Notes: a model not told the origin generated them from the sequence alone. 64,000 nt of DNA from Anticarsia gemmatalis (GCF_050436995.1 NC_134751.1:2480001-2544000), one strand, 5' to 3'. Positions 38,063 through 50,830 are shown, counted from the first letter of the stretch. Numbers and translations: made by a program.

Positions 38063-38166
38063 TACATACATACATAATATCACATCATCAGACCAAAGAA
38101 CGCCATTTGGTACGATCCTTACAAACTTTCCTTGACTCATTCTCATCCTTACGTCTTTTCATATCT
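38063..38166 (-). mobile_element. Non-LTR retrotransposon 3' end, copy 2
   Basis: On the minus strand it reads 'ctcattctcat' inverse through 'ggatcgtaccaaatggcgtt', 'ctttggtc' and a tail of 'tatgtatgtaaa', matching in order the plus-strand copy at 61637-61780. The 'taccccttc' block just before the tail is deleted here. It opens with the tail 'catacatacata' on the plus strand. Confidence 0.65.
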
Positions 38167-38873
38167 TGTAATTTATTGATTTACGCCAAATATATAAACT
38201 ACATAGTTTTTACAATTGATATTTACGACTGTTGTTGATAAAAACGGTTGCAGACAAAGGCAGCGCCCGCACCGTCACAAACATTAAATAAACTCGTTTA
38301 CCTTACACTCTACACTACTGTTATGTCCACTCTTTGTTTACTAACTTGTATTTACTGTTGTAAGGCTTTGTACATACATTCAAATATAAGAATATTGTGA
38401 AGTGAACAGATAAAAACCATCTATCATGTTTACATCTCAAGATTCTTTCAAAATCAGTGCTTTTGGTTTCAGGGATTTGAGTAAGTTTATGTTCGGAAGC
38501 GCGATTTTCTGAGACCGATAGTGTCCTAATATGCAACTAGGCTTTGTAGCCATGTATCGAAACGCTGTCATTTTTTTCATAGAGTTTTGTTTCGCGACCT
38601 GTAGATAGTTTGTTTTCTAGTGTTAGAAAGAAACCGGTTTTAAGTAATAGTACATAACTAACATCATTCGAAAGTAATTCTTAAAATAAATATAACTAAT
38701 TACACAAAAGATCATTCAAGAAAATATGACTTAATATTCGAAATCACCGAGTTTCTGTTCACCTTGCCGTTCGAAAATGCGTACACGGCTTTAAGTTTAG
38801 CAAATAATTGTCTTTACGCCGTATTTCATAGTGAGCCGTGAAACTGGAACTAATATTGAATCTGAATGTTAAT
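38167..38873. other. Short non-coding stretch
   Basis: A 71-codon minus frame at 38321-38536 is ATG-started but shows no domain. Nothing else recognised. Confidence 0.5.
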
Positions 38874-38931
38874 CTGACTAGCGCAGTGGCTGGCCCCAAC
38901 GGTGTAAAGGTCAAAGGTTAGTCCTACAAAT
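38874..38931 (+). mobile_element. Decayed tRNA-derived SINE head
   Basis: 'ctagcgcagtggctggccc' is a good A-box region, and 'aaggttagtcctaca' stands where a B box ('ggttcgaatcctac') would be, with a short gap. Spacing of about 40 bases fits. No body or tail follows. Confidence 0.4.
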
Positions 38932-39405
38932 GTTACAATTTAATACTAATCTAAATGGTTACAGGCCACCTTATTTACACAAATTCACTTACTTGACCAT
39001 GTCACATCTAATTCAAGACTTGATTTTGTGACCATTACATGTCTGACAGGAATAAATCAACTATTATTATTAAACCGTACGAAGTTCGTGACACATGATG
39101 CAGTACTTTTTATATTAGCTTACGAGTTAAAGAACAAACCGAATTGATTGTAAGCAATTTACATTATCACTATACCTATACAAGCATAAAGAGCTTACGC
39201 GACATTATTATTATGTAAATATGGAATACCTGAGTGGGATCCACGAAGGTTGTATAAATATTCATTGAATAGTTACGCACAGATTGGTTTTATACAGTTT
39301 TCTTACTTTTATGCTTTGCAATAAAATACGAAAACATTTTTTTTTCTAATTTTTATAGTCGGAGTCGTGTCTACATTTTTTTTTCGGACAAGTTTAAATA
39401 ACGTG
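38932..39405. other. Short non-coding stretch
   Basis: Nothing recognised upstream of the 39.4-kb SINE. Confidence 0.5.
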
Positions 39406-39756
39406 AACCAAATTATAAATAATAATAATAATAAATTTAACCCATTACTGTCCCACTGCTGGGCAAGGGTCTCCTCCCGTAATGAGGGAGGGTTTAGGCC
39501 TTTAGTCCACCACGCTGGCCAAGTGCGGGTTGGGGACTTTGCATGCCCTCAATAAATGTATTAAACAAATTTTAGGTATGCAAGGTTTCCTCACGATGTT
39601 TTCCTTCACCGTTGGAGCATGTGATAATTATTTCTAATACACACATAACTTCGAAAAGTCATTGGTGTGTTGCCTCGGGTTCGAACCTGCGACCACTTGC
39701 GTGAGAGGTGTCAACTTATACCACTCGGCTATCACTGCTTGACCATCAACCAAATT
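39406..39756 (-). mobile_element. tRNA-derived SINE with 9-bp target duplication
   Basis: Minus-strand element at 39415-39747, flanked by 'aaccaaatt' at 39406-39414 and 39748-39756. Read on the minus strand: A box 'gatagccgagtgg', B box 'ggttcgaaccc', then 'acttttcgaagttatgtgtg', 'catcgtgaggaaaccttgc', 'cccgcacttggccagcgtgg', 'agacccttgcccagcagtgg' and a (TTA)n tail (39418-39434 on the plus strand). The head resembles a tRNA of the class with a long variable arm. It is the best-preserved member of the family in this window and the reference for four or five worn copies. The frame at 39367-39555 lies across it and is not a gene. Confidence 0.92.
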
Positions 39757-41989
39757 GGACTATGTAAATAATCGCCAAAATATTTAATTTCTACTGATAT
39801 GATACTTATATCATAAACTAACATAGCCCTTACTCCTCTCACTCAAGGCCTTTAAAATCACGAAAGAAGATGTACAAATACTAACTGAATTCACCTAAAT
39901 CATTTCAAATAGATGATGACGTTTTACTAAGAGAGAATACACAAAGCATGTTAATGCTTATTTTATAACATACAGATCCGGCGTCAGACATTCATAAAGT
40001 CATAATAAAACTGTATCGACGTCACTAAGGACAAGGCGAGCCACCGCCTGTCTCTAACTAATATGTACTTGTTAGTAAACTGTACTAGTAAATATAGTTA
40101 AATATTGTACAGTATAACATGGGACAAACCCCAAGTAGTTTAAATTGATGCATCTATTAAATTGAGCTCTATATTTGCGAGTACGTAACCTTTGACCGTA
40201 TATTGTTATTCTGATAACTACAAACACAATCTAAGAAAGCCATACATTAACTGATCAATGGCTTCCAGGCACATATCCTATATCCTGATTCTGGTAAACT
40301 TTTACTAACATAAACAATAAGTTATTGAAAAAATGCCTCTTCGCGACACGAATAATTTAAAGCTGCATTTAAACAGAATTTCGTAGCTAAATAATTGAAA
40401 AATTAAGTTAAATCATACATGTATGATTTTGCGAATCAGGTGTTTCCTAACAAGCGTGTTTACTGTACCGTACAAACATTAATAATTACAGGCTTAAGAG
40501 CATTTGATATAATTTTGTTTATGAGTTTCAAGGAGACTTATTTGGAGCGAACATATTAATCAGAATTACCTCCTTGGTCGAGTTGTAAGCTGTTTAGTTG
40601 ATCATTACGTTATGTAGGCAAAGACAAAAAGGCAAATTTTATTGATTCTTACTTACCTAGTTACTGTTTTAAATTGTTTTTCGATTTCTAAAAGAGAGTT
40701 TTACTGGGGTGAATTAGCTTAACCGCGTGGCAGAAATATCACGTAAAATAATATATTTTAATACAAAACTTAAATAAATAACTACGACAATTTATGATCT
40801 AACTGACCTAAAGCGTTCTGGAGGCTATTTTTATTCATTCAAACGAACTACAAAATTCTATTATAGTAGATGAACGACGAACGTAAATACTAACTCTACA
40901 ATCACCCACTAACAAAATTTCTCGCGAAACCATGAACGAATTTTCCGGTTTGTTGCAACCAATAATCTGTGTTAAATTAGACATTTTAGCGTCAAATCAG
41001 TCCAAGAGCACTTGCATAGTAACTAAGCCTAGTCTGACTACTCAATGTACACACCCACTGCATAAAAAGCCTCATTTCCTATAACTTAGAAGGCTGCCTG
41101 CTTAATGGAATTTGAACATTAGTTGAATGCATTCATTTTATAAATGCGTAATGAATTGGCAATGGAAATACTTACTTATGTATGTTTCAAAAACAATAGC
41201 ATTATAAATTTAAAAAGCACTTAAATAAATTAATTAAATTCTTTATAAAAATGCTAAATTATTACTATGCTACCTGAAAATTTTATAACAAGCGATGATC
41301 TATCTAAGTTTTGCCTGAGTGATGAACTAATAACTGTCGAAATTTTTTATCTATTTAGCGGATAAACGTGTGCTTTACATAGCATTTTGGAAAATCAGAA
41401 GATCTAACCTCTATACAATAAGGCTTTTGGGAAAACTTATATTAATACCCCAGGATCACTAAAAACAACACAGTACAAAAAGCATTAATTCCTATAACTT
41501 AGAAACCTCATAACGTTAAAATGAACATCATATCTCCAAGCAACTACAACCTCAAAACTGATAAGATTTCTCTAAATGATAACAGAGCATTAAACTCACA
41601 ATTGAAGTGTAACTGGTTGCACAATAGCAATCAGCGAACAGAGTCAAATGTTTCGGTATTGTCACGCGTGGCTTCTCCTGCATTTAGTACTATTGAGAAA
41701 GTGTGCGTTTGATAAGAATAGTACGCCAGATTTATTGGCATTGAGTTTTTGTTACACTTTGCTGATTTAAGGATGGGTATTGACTGCGATTTCAGCACTT
41801 GTTAGATTTTTTATTTTAGTCTAATTGACTAAAATGTAAACTTTATAGTCAAATTGATATATTTTTTTAATGTCTTGCAACTTGCTATCAAGTAAATCTC
41901 ATAGAAGAACAATTACCCTCTTTTTTCATTAAATTTTTGGATTTTATTAAGATCCAGAAAGCAATTTCAGTTTCGAAGATTCCGAATAA
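39757..41989. other. Non-coding stretch, nothing recognised
   Basis: About 2.2 kb. A 16-bp palindrome 'atcatacatgtatgat' lies near 40414-40429. The 63-codon frame at 41521-41712 starts with ATG but has no domain. No gene supported. Confidence 0.5.
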
Positions 41990-42030
41990 TTCTTGAGTCT
42001 AGTACTATTATATACTACTAGACTCAAGAA
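41990..42030. repeat. Perfect 15-bp stem-loop
   Basis: 'ttcttgagtctagta' (41990-42004) pairs without mismatch with 'tactagactcaagaa' (42016-42030) round an 11-base loop. The arms are of mixed composition, so chance is less likely than for the A+T-only hairpins. Confidence 0.9.
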
Positions 42031-43319
42031 GAATAAAAGAAAAATAAAAGAATCGTTACAACTTTTTGTATCTTTGAATCGCACAAATACTCGACCTGTA
42101 TCGACATCGACAACTAGTGCAGTTTAACCAAAACGACTGTTACAAATGTTACGTCACTCTCTGTCTTTACAGTTATTCAATTTATCAATAAAGCTACGCT
42201 TTTGAACATTCCTTATACAATTCTTAAAACTAAAGTTACCGAATGCATTCAACGATAAAATTTTGTGCGAAAAATTCCTAAGAAACAGCTGTTTTACCGA
42301 TACAATAATTCAAATCAATTTTCTAATTACGCTTCAGTTTAGAAAATTGTTTTCACGAATCGTCGGCGTTTTTATACAGTTTGCGTGTGTTATCTCACTG
42401 TCACGTTATCAGACAAACGATTTATAGCCGTTATATGCTATTTAATAACGTTGAGTAATCGTTATATAGTTGGTATTTGAAGTTAATAATAAGACAGTAA
42501 AGTGTCATGGTACTCAACTTATTAAATTATGCACTTCTTATTACTTAACATGAAAAGTTTCTTTTCTTTACTGTATTTACTTCACACCTATTAGGTTTAA
42601 TACACATACATACATTATTTTTCATAGGTGCATTAAAATCACAAACTCTACTGTTTCAATTTTATATATACAATTCCTGTGATTGCTTCATTTGGATCAG
42701 ATCATTATCGTCGCATAAGGCTAAGCATGTAATGGTAGTTACTGTATTGAGTAAAAAAATGCTTCCTACCATTTTGAATACAAACATAAAGCCTTCTTAC
42801 AACCTTACATGATTAAATAACTAATAAACAAACTAGCAGTTACATATCAAATCTAATGTGAATAAAATTGAGGTCATTTTTCACTGCAGAAGTAAAAGTG
42901 AATCCATGACCCATCATATTTAAAACATACGATTATTTGACGTTACATAAGTGAGGTCGGTTCACTAGTTCAAGTAAGTATTAATTGGAATTATAATTAT
43001 AATCGTGTGTATAATTATTAAGTACGTTTGATTTTAATTGAGCTTTAAAAATTAATATTTCATACCGCAGAAATGAGATGGTCTAAATTTCTTTATGGAA
43101 TTAACGTAACATGTCAGTAAAGATATGATATTAACCAACATTTTATGAATTTTACAATTATCGTTATCATAAACATTGCTATAAAACAAAAAATCATACT
43201 ACGAGGCGCAGATTGACAAATCTTTTAGAGACATTTGATGCGAATAAAATAAAAAGAGTTTAAAACGACTATAACAATTTAATAATACTTTACTATTTAA
43301 CCCAAATATCTTTAAAGAT
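42031..43319. other. Non-coding stretch, nothing recognised
   Basis: A+T-rich DNA without a supported gene or repeat. Confidence 0.5.
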
Positions 43320-43393
43320 AAATATTTAACGATTAAATAAATAAATCGATAAATCTTTACGCAAACAATTCAAAATTTAATCGTTAAATATTT
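43320..43393. repeat. 19-bp inverted repeat with 36-base loop
   Basis: 43320-43338 ('aaatatttaacgattaaat') pairs without mismatch with 43375-43393. Inside the loop 'aaatcgataaatc' repeats part of the same words. The composition is low in G+C, so chance is not excluded, but 19 exact bases are notable. Confidence 0.85.
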
Positions 43394-45320
43394 TCTTACG
43401 GCAAAACTAAGCTTAAGATTTTAAGAATAACAGACGCACTAAAACAAAAGAAAGTCTTTTTTCAAATTTGACAAGACAACTTTCGTTTTAAAAAAGATTC
43501 GCACTCGTAATTTTGAAACAGTGGCCAGTGATGCCAGAACAATTAGCGGTAACAAACAGTTTGCACGTAACATTGGTCGCAAAATGATTTAATGGTCTTT
43601 AACATTTAAAAGTATTCGTCTCGTCTCTTCTTATGTTTTCAAAATATGCACTACTTACGATTCTTTACACTGAATGTTACCCTGGAAAATAAGACTATCT
43701 TTTGTCTTTTAGGGATTTTGCAAGCGGATTTTTACGTCAAAAATCGCCATTTGAATATTAAAATGTTGTTTTAAAGAGTTAACGGAATAATGACCTAGGA
43801 AAAGTCAAAGCACAATAGATTAGATATATGCCGTGATACCATGATACATATGCCGTGGATTAATAGATATCATAAAATTAGGCAGTTTTAAATATGAATG
43901 TTACCTAATTAATGAAAAACGCGTAATGTTTTTTTTAAGGCTATAGCGATTTCTACCATTGATTTGCTAAATTTCAGTTGGACGTTGCAATAGTTGCGGT
44001 CATATCGTGGTCAAATGTCACTTGTTTTCTTCAATGACTGTTACGCTAGATTTGAGACAGAATAAAGTCACATTGATCTTACTTAGAATGGTATTATTTC
44101 CTATAAGTCAGTAAGAAGTCAAAACAGCTGAGTGAATAAGACAAAACACGGTAACTAACTAGAGCTTACGCGACGTTTTTCGGTAAGGCAATTAATGTAT
44201 AACTCATTCTTTATATTTCACCGAAACACATCCGTTAACAAATCACAAAAACGTATTGAATTTCGAAACTAAGAGAATTTACGCCAACAATTATTTCAAC
44301 AATACCGAACGAGATAGTGGCACATAATGATACTTATTACACAACAAACTATTATACTGTTATCTGAAGAATCTCATACATTTTGTTCCTTTCACCAAGA
44401 TTTAGTATTGAAGGATAATATAATGAAACTGAATCAATCTAACGATAATTACAGTTTGATCTAGATGAACCGATGGAAGGATAAATGGTAGCAAATAAGG
44501 CACATAAACTGCAAGAGATTGTAGTTTAGATAAATAAATCGTTGATGGTCATCGTATTTGTAGTAATAATACAGTTTTGATAAGTCACGACCTCTGTTGA
44601 AATGAATTGAACGTTAACTTAAAAGTTATAATTTTCTGACCGTTCAGAAACTACAACACAAGATTTAATCATATAATAATAGTTGAGCGCTTAAAGTAAG
44701 CCGAAAGGAGCAGTAATGCATGAGACTGCTAATCACAAGGTTGATCCCTTGGTCAAGCAGTATTGCAAAACATTTCTTTTTTTTTCTCAAATACTTTTTA
44801 TAGCACCTAGTGAAGTGCCTTGTCATTATGATGGGACTCACAATTACAATGTAAACGAAAAATCAACAGCAGATTACGATTTCTGCATCAACATTTAACA
44901 TTAGATGATCGAACTTATGAACAAAAAACATATTATGCATGCATATTATTATTTAAAGTATAACTTTACACTATAAATGACTTAATATACGCAACAATTG
45001 TACAAGTGTCAAATTAAGATTAAAAGATTATTCAACTTACTTAATGAATGGACATCATGACAGAATGTAAGGAGAATTCCCACATAATAGAAATTACTTT
45101 CACTGACTAATGTTCACACAAAGTATTTTGTAGTCGTATTGTTGTTTGGTTTTAAACGTTTTTGGTACAGAATTTATTTCGTAATAGGTCGTTTACTTAT
45201 AAATATGGTAGTCACTCTTTCAATGACATTTAATAATATGTTATGAAGTGTGTACATGTTCTTCTAATAGTATTTTTATGAAGTTGGAGATTGTTGCACC
45301 TTAAAGCCAAAATCTATACT
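43394..45320. other. Non-coding stretch, nothing recognised
   Basis: About 1.9 kb. A 60-codon ATG frame at 44716-44898 shows no domain. No gene supported. Confidence 0.5.
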
Positions 45321-45724
45321 TCTATACTAATATTATAAAGCTGAAGAGTTTGTTTGTTTGTTTGTTTGTTTGTTTGAACGCGCTAATCTCGGGAACTACT
45401 GGTCCGATTTGAAAAATTCTTTCAGTGCTAGATAGACCATTTATCGAGAAAGGTTTTAGGGTATATAACATACTAATATTATAAAGCTGAAGATTTTGTT
45501 TGTTTGTTTGTTTGTTTGAACGCGCTAATCTCGGGAACTACTGGTCCGATTTAAAAAAATCTTTCAGTGCTAGATAGACCATTTATCGAGGAAGGTTTTA
45601 GGGTATATAACATCACGCTACAGCCATTAGGAGCGGAGTAGCAACGAAAAGTGTTACAAAAACGGGCAAAATTGTGTCCCATTCTCTCTTATGTGACGCA
45701 AGCGAAGTTGCGCGAGTCAGCTAG
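45321..45724 (+). mobile_element. Non-autonomous Helitron with duplicated 5' part
   Basis: Starts 'tctatactaatattataaag' and ends with the hairpin 'cgcaagcgaagttgcg' and CTAG (45721-45724) followed by T. The first 146 bp (45325-45470) are repeated directly after (45471-45612), differing mainly by one 'tgtt' unit in the (TGTT)n run and a few bases. The rest of the element is present once. The copy at 62887-63143 has the same parts without the duplication, so the doubled form is derived. The base before the start is T, not the A expected. Confidence 0.88.
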
Positions 45725-47963
45725 TTACTTATAAAAATGACAAAACGCGGAAGACCATAAAATCTTTACAATCCTGGTGGTAAAAAGTTCGGTTATATGC
45801 AGGGCTTCAATAATTGTAAACATATTGGGTGGCAGCCAAGGTACAGTTCAAGTAGAGTAGATTTGGATAATCTGGATAGTTCATAATAGATGACTAAGGA
45901 TAGCAAATGATTCAGGGATACGGAAACATTGAAAGAGGCTTTTACCATTTATTAGGACAGTTAACTTGGTTAAGCATAACAAACTAAAGCGATTAAGGCA
46001 CGATCGACTTAGATTGACATTGCATGTCAATATAAACCTATTAATAATTACATATGACCTTTTACACATCTAATCAATATACTTCGCAATCTTTTCAGAA
46101 GTCCAATTAAGATATTTTAATGTAAACATATTTAATGCACTTCGAAAAAAATCTTAATTTAAATATACTACTGAAACATTTTTAATACATTAAATAATGC
46201 AATTTACTAAACTACTGCATCATTGCAATTGCAAAAACGGTCTATAATTATGTTGTAGTCGTGAAACATCAAAATTTGATTGATTGATAACGAAAAAATG
46301 TAACATTACATAAATGAAACTAATGGAACTGCATTAAAAGTAATTGCTTCCTTGAACAAAGGTTGGATCAAATGTAGAGCAGAGATTGACATAGAGTGCG
46401 AGGCAGTTATGTAGAGACTGTATGTAGAGTCACGATGTTTCGCAATAGATGTTTCAGTGATGGTCATAGGTTCAAGAGATTGTCCGGTTAGTTTGTTATT
46501 TAATCAGTTCTTTATATTAATATTTGGTTGTGGTTAGGAGCGTAATTGCTTTAGCTTTAAATATGTAGTACGAGAATGAGATTGAGGTTAATTTATACGT
46601 TATTTTATATCTTTATCAAGTCCTTTTGACCTCAATTTAATCATGTTTATTCTATCGAGGATGAATTTTTATATTTGGTACTCAAAAGCAATTATTTTAG
46701 CAAAGATAACTACATTTGATTCATTTGCTTTGTACTTGAAATGCCAAGATTTTATAATCTGGTTACCTGATTAAGAGATTAAGAGAGATTGGCATGGTAA
46801 TAGTACCAATAAAATTATTAGAAAGACTAACTCAAACAATACTAACTAGTTAAAGTGATCACGATAGCCAATAGAGTGCATTATGCAATATCTATAATCT
46901 AAATGCGACCCAATTTAAATCAAATAGAACAATTATACTTTATCAAAAGATTTACGTTCAATCTTAAAACAAAAATATAGCCTTAAGCCAGTATTAGATC
47001 ATTTCTACAAAGCACGAAGGCTGCTGACTTTCAAAGTGTTAGTCATTCGAAAGTAGCACCGATAAGTCACGTTACACATATATCACTATCTGATAAGGTA
47101 CTAACACTTGCAAACGTATACGGGCAACTTTTAGGCAATTAAAAGTTGCCAAAGTGAGCATTGAATGTTGTTGCTTGATGATAATATTAGGTTTACTTGT
47201 TCTAAAGACCGTTATTTGCGTGTTTTAAAAATGAAAAATAACAAATATGATTGATTCTAATTGCAGAAGAAAACATCGAACGATGTTTCATATAAAAGTT
47301 CAATTAAAATTCGTGCGTGTAATATAATTTCAGAATGTTATCAATTATTAATAATATTTCAGTAGTGGTTTAAATTTACAATTATCTTTAGGAAGTTTGG
47401 ATAACCATATTTATGTGACTAATTGAACAGGGAAGCTCGCAGACAGGATGTAATTTATTATTGAAATGACTTTGGAATAGTTTTCTCGGAAAATTATTAT
47501 GGTTAAATGTTTTAACCTATTTATCTTCAATGAAAATGTACCTGTTATTTTACATTTGCAGCCAAAAATTCTTACTCTTCATCCGAGATCGTAAGTTCTT
47601 TTGACTACCATAAATGATTCAACATCTTGCGCATCTATAATTCATCTTTTGCTAAAAATACTTTTTACGTATATACAAACAACAGAGCCAGTACAGTACA
47701 ACCTGGAAAATCGATGTGCAGGCTCTTATTTTAATCCAAATTGGAATCTACCCAACATCTCTCGTCAAACGATTCAGCCACTCATAGTTGCGCGTGTGTT
47801 CTCCATACAACATGTTTTAACGCTTGTCTAGACATATTGTTCGGTAGGCATACATGATACGAGTATTAAGCAATCACATATTGTAGGTAGCCTGTCAGAG
47901 ATCATTGTAGACTGACAGGAGTGGACTGATATTGTTATGTAGTATGTTATATTAATCGTGGGC
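45725..47963. other. Non-coding stretch, nothing recognised
   Basis: About 2.2 kb. A 62-codon minus frame (45881-46069) and a 76-codon plus frame (47601-47831) show no domains. 'cagggcttc' at about 45799 looks like an hAT-type end, but no partner end is found. Confidence 0.45.
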
Positions 47964-47996
47964 TATTTATATTAAACGCTTGATTTAATATAAATA
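47964..47996. repeat. Perfect 13-bp A+T-only stem-loop
   Basis: 'tatttatattaaa' (47964-47976) pairs with 'tttaatataaata' (47984-47996) round a 7-base loop. All arm bases are A or T, so it is weak evidence of anything but local symmetry. Confidence 0.8.
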
Positions 47997-48987
47997 TCAA
48001 AATAATTTATATTTATCAACATAGGAGGCGTTAATACAATTATTATGTCATGGCTAAGTTAACACAAAATCTTAAAAATATGTTACGGTAAAATAGGAAA
48101 GCAGTGTTTATTAAAAAAAAATTGTCGAGTAAACATTCTGCATTTCACTAACTATTAAAAAAACTATTTGAATTAGTTACAATATTTGAGAATAATTAAA
48201 CCCATGGATTGCTCTTGGGCCAAATGCAATATGTATTTCCTACTTGAAAGATCCGATTTCGCGAAATCACATCACTAGATATGTAATACCTAATATAAAA
48301 CATTCCGATAAAACAGTCAATTTTTTATGTTACAGGAGTTATAAGAGCTTTAATAAGTAGTTAAAATATGTATAGGTCAATACTACTGTAGTTTGGTTCA
48401 ACAGTAGCATTAGCTCTAAGTCTAAATTATAGACCTAACTACGGCGCAATATGCTATACTTCTAAATTTGACAACCATTCATTAGTCCCATTACGATAAG
48501 TAGTAAATACAAAAAATACACGAGAAATAGATTGTATGAAATGACCTATGTGCTTAGTGAATTATTTCGACACATGACAAAAAATAGACACTTAAATCGT
48601 ACATTTGATGCTGAAATATCGCAATTAATAATTTTGATTGAGTGATTTTTTTCAACTTTTAATTCTTAATGTATTTTTTTCTGCAATCAAAATTGATATT
48701 TCAAGTACATTATTTATGTTGTAATATGTCATATTTCAGTTAGTATTATATATTACGAATATAGAAGCTTGAAAGCCTGGGAATATCGGCAACCTTTACT
48801 GATGAATTGAAATTAAAAGTCATCTTCAAAAAAGGTTAAATCGGTAGAGGCATATGACAGCCGACAGGTCACTTAAGGCTATGGCTTTTTATGAGCTTCG
48901 CGTATAGCGAGAGCGGATTAAAATTGAGTATTATCTTATTTTCATACAATATTAAAGTCAAATACTTTCTTTAAGTTAAGGATCATG
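47997..48987. other. Non-coding stretch, nothing recognised
   Basis: A+T-rich DNA. A short patch near 48895-48917 ('gcttcgcgtatagcgagagcgg') is richer in G+C but unidentified. Confidence 0.5.
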
Positions 48988-49042
48988 CAGTACTACAGAC
49001 AGTACTGCACAGACGACAAATTATAGTCAATTTGTCGTCTGT
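48988..49042. repeat. Two abutting perfect stem-loops
   Basis: First: 'gcagtact' (48988-48995) with 'agtactgc' (49002-49009), loop 'acagac'. Second: 'acagacgacaaatt' (49009-49022) with 'aatttgtcgtctgt' (49029-49042), loop 'atagtc'. The word 'acagac' occurs both as the loop of the first and the start of the second, so the two structures compete over one shared base and may be related by duplication. Confidence 0.88.
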
Positions 49043-50740
49043 ATTCATTTCATTCTTTTAAACGAAAAAAACAAGTGATTCATTCGAGTTAGGCTTTTGT
49101 GTGTATTTCAGGTAAAGATTAAGTTAAAAGATATAAAATTATCCTGATGTGTTAATTATTACATAAAAATTTTGCATCCGAATTCCTCGCTCCTCACTCG
49201 CTCACCTTTCAATACACAAACCTTAAAAATCCAGCCGAAGACACCAAACTTGCAATGACCTATTAGATCATCATTGCGCAACGGAGAATGTACCATACAT
49301 TCACATCGTTATAATTCATATTATAAATTATACTACATCTGTGCCAAGAGCCGTCTAATAGTACTTATAGTAAAAAAAACACGGATCGTAATGAATGTTT
49401 TTTTGACCTGAGGAGATATTTTACGAGATAAACTGACGAATGCAATCTTAACGATTTCAAAATGCATTTTAAGAGTTATAATAGTGTAAAGTGCACATTT
49501 GTGTATGGTAATACGTCTTCCTATTTGCATTGTATTGCATAAATTTGTATGAAATCTAGGAATTTGATTGCAACCGATAAAACGTAGTTATTATTTTAAG
49601 TGTTTGAGAGTGCTTCTCATTCTACTTTCAAATGCAATTGCATTTGTTGCATTACTATTAGTATTGTTTTTGCAATTGTTATTGTGAAATTTTAGTAAAA
49701 ATATTACTGAGGTTAATATAAAATGTCTGTTATTTACTTTTATAATATAAAAATATATTATAAGACTTTTGACTTTTACAAATTATCAATTGTTTCTGAT
49801 TAGGTGACAAGAAAAAGACGAGTATTTAGACTACATCAAACAACAAACCAAAGACACAGGAATAGAACATAAAATATTGATTTCGTTACTCATCTAGCAC
49901 ATAAACCTCTATCTGCCATCACAATATCACTTTTAAACGCTTAATAAAGTATATTTTTTTATCTAATAACATCTTATTACGTCAATTGACAAGTAATAGT
50001 AGTTTTTGTGCCTCTGCGGTTTCCACGAGACCGTCGGACATGTCTATGAGGAAGTGTCAGCGTGTTTCACGGAAACATTAACTTATAAGTAGTCGCTGAT
50101 ATGCGGGTAATTGATATTTAATATTATGTCATTTGATTTGGTCTATATTACTTAAATGACGCTTTTAAAATATTTTTTTATTTTCTTCTAACCTTAAAAT
50201 CGGGAGAGGTTTTTATGGTAACAAGAAAACAGTCCGTGTCTTTAAGACGACTTTAGAAAAACTATAAGTCATTCGCCGTACGGATTTGCCGTATCTCTGC
50301 CGGACGTCAGACTGATATGTGATATCAGTACTGCTTAGCTGAAAAACCAAAACCAAAATTGAGACTCAAACATGTCATTTTGTAAAGAAATCAAATTTAA
50401 TATCTGCGCTCTTCAACTTTTGTAGTTTCAGAGACCGCAATCAAGAGCCCTTTTCCCTAAAACTGTTTACTTATTTCTTTTCATTAAGCTACATTAAGCA
50501 ACAAGCCTTGGATGAGTGACCCGTGTCCACACAACATGACCTGCTGAGAACACTGTATATACTCGTAAATACGGAGAAGATTCGACACTAGTGTTAATGG
50601 CCTGACTTCTAGATAGTTTCATATGACTGTTTCTCAATACTCGTGTGAATATTAGTTTGTTTTTGTTTACCTACATATCAATTTGGATAGGATGGTTGGT
50701 GTTCAATTTTCGTTTTCACCATACAATGCTGTTCTTTTGA
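49043..50740. other. Non-coding stretch, nothing recognised
   Basis: About 1.7 kb. The 65-codon minus frame at 49333-49530 has no domain. 'ctcgctcctcactcgctcacc' near 49187 is a pyrimidine-rich patch. No gene supported. Confidence 0.5.
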
Positions 50741-50830
50741 GGATTCCGTAGCCGAATGGCAAAAAACGGAACCCTTATCATTTCGTCGTGTCTGAGTCTG
50801 TCCGTCCGTCTGTATGTCACACTCACTTTA
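50741..50830 (+). repeat. Interspersed repeat 'ggattccgtagcc' with inverted ends of a small hairpin
   Basis: Reads 'ggattccgtagccgaatggc', 'aaaaaacggaacccttat', 'cgtgtctgagtctgtccgtc' and 'tgtatgtcacactcac'. I recall nearly this whole phrase as a widespread lepidopteran repeat. 'gattccgt' and 'acggaacc' face each other and would form a short stem. Only about 90 bp match what I remember; the downstream DNA does not. The element class is not known to me. Confidence 0.55.

Noticed and set aside
45340..45376. Independent microsatellite (TGTT)n
   Set aside because: The run is an internal part of the Helitron group and also occurs at the same place in the 62887 copy.
45799..45810. hAT end 'cagggcttc'
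   Set aside because: No inverse partner or 8-bp duplication found nearby.
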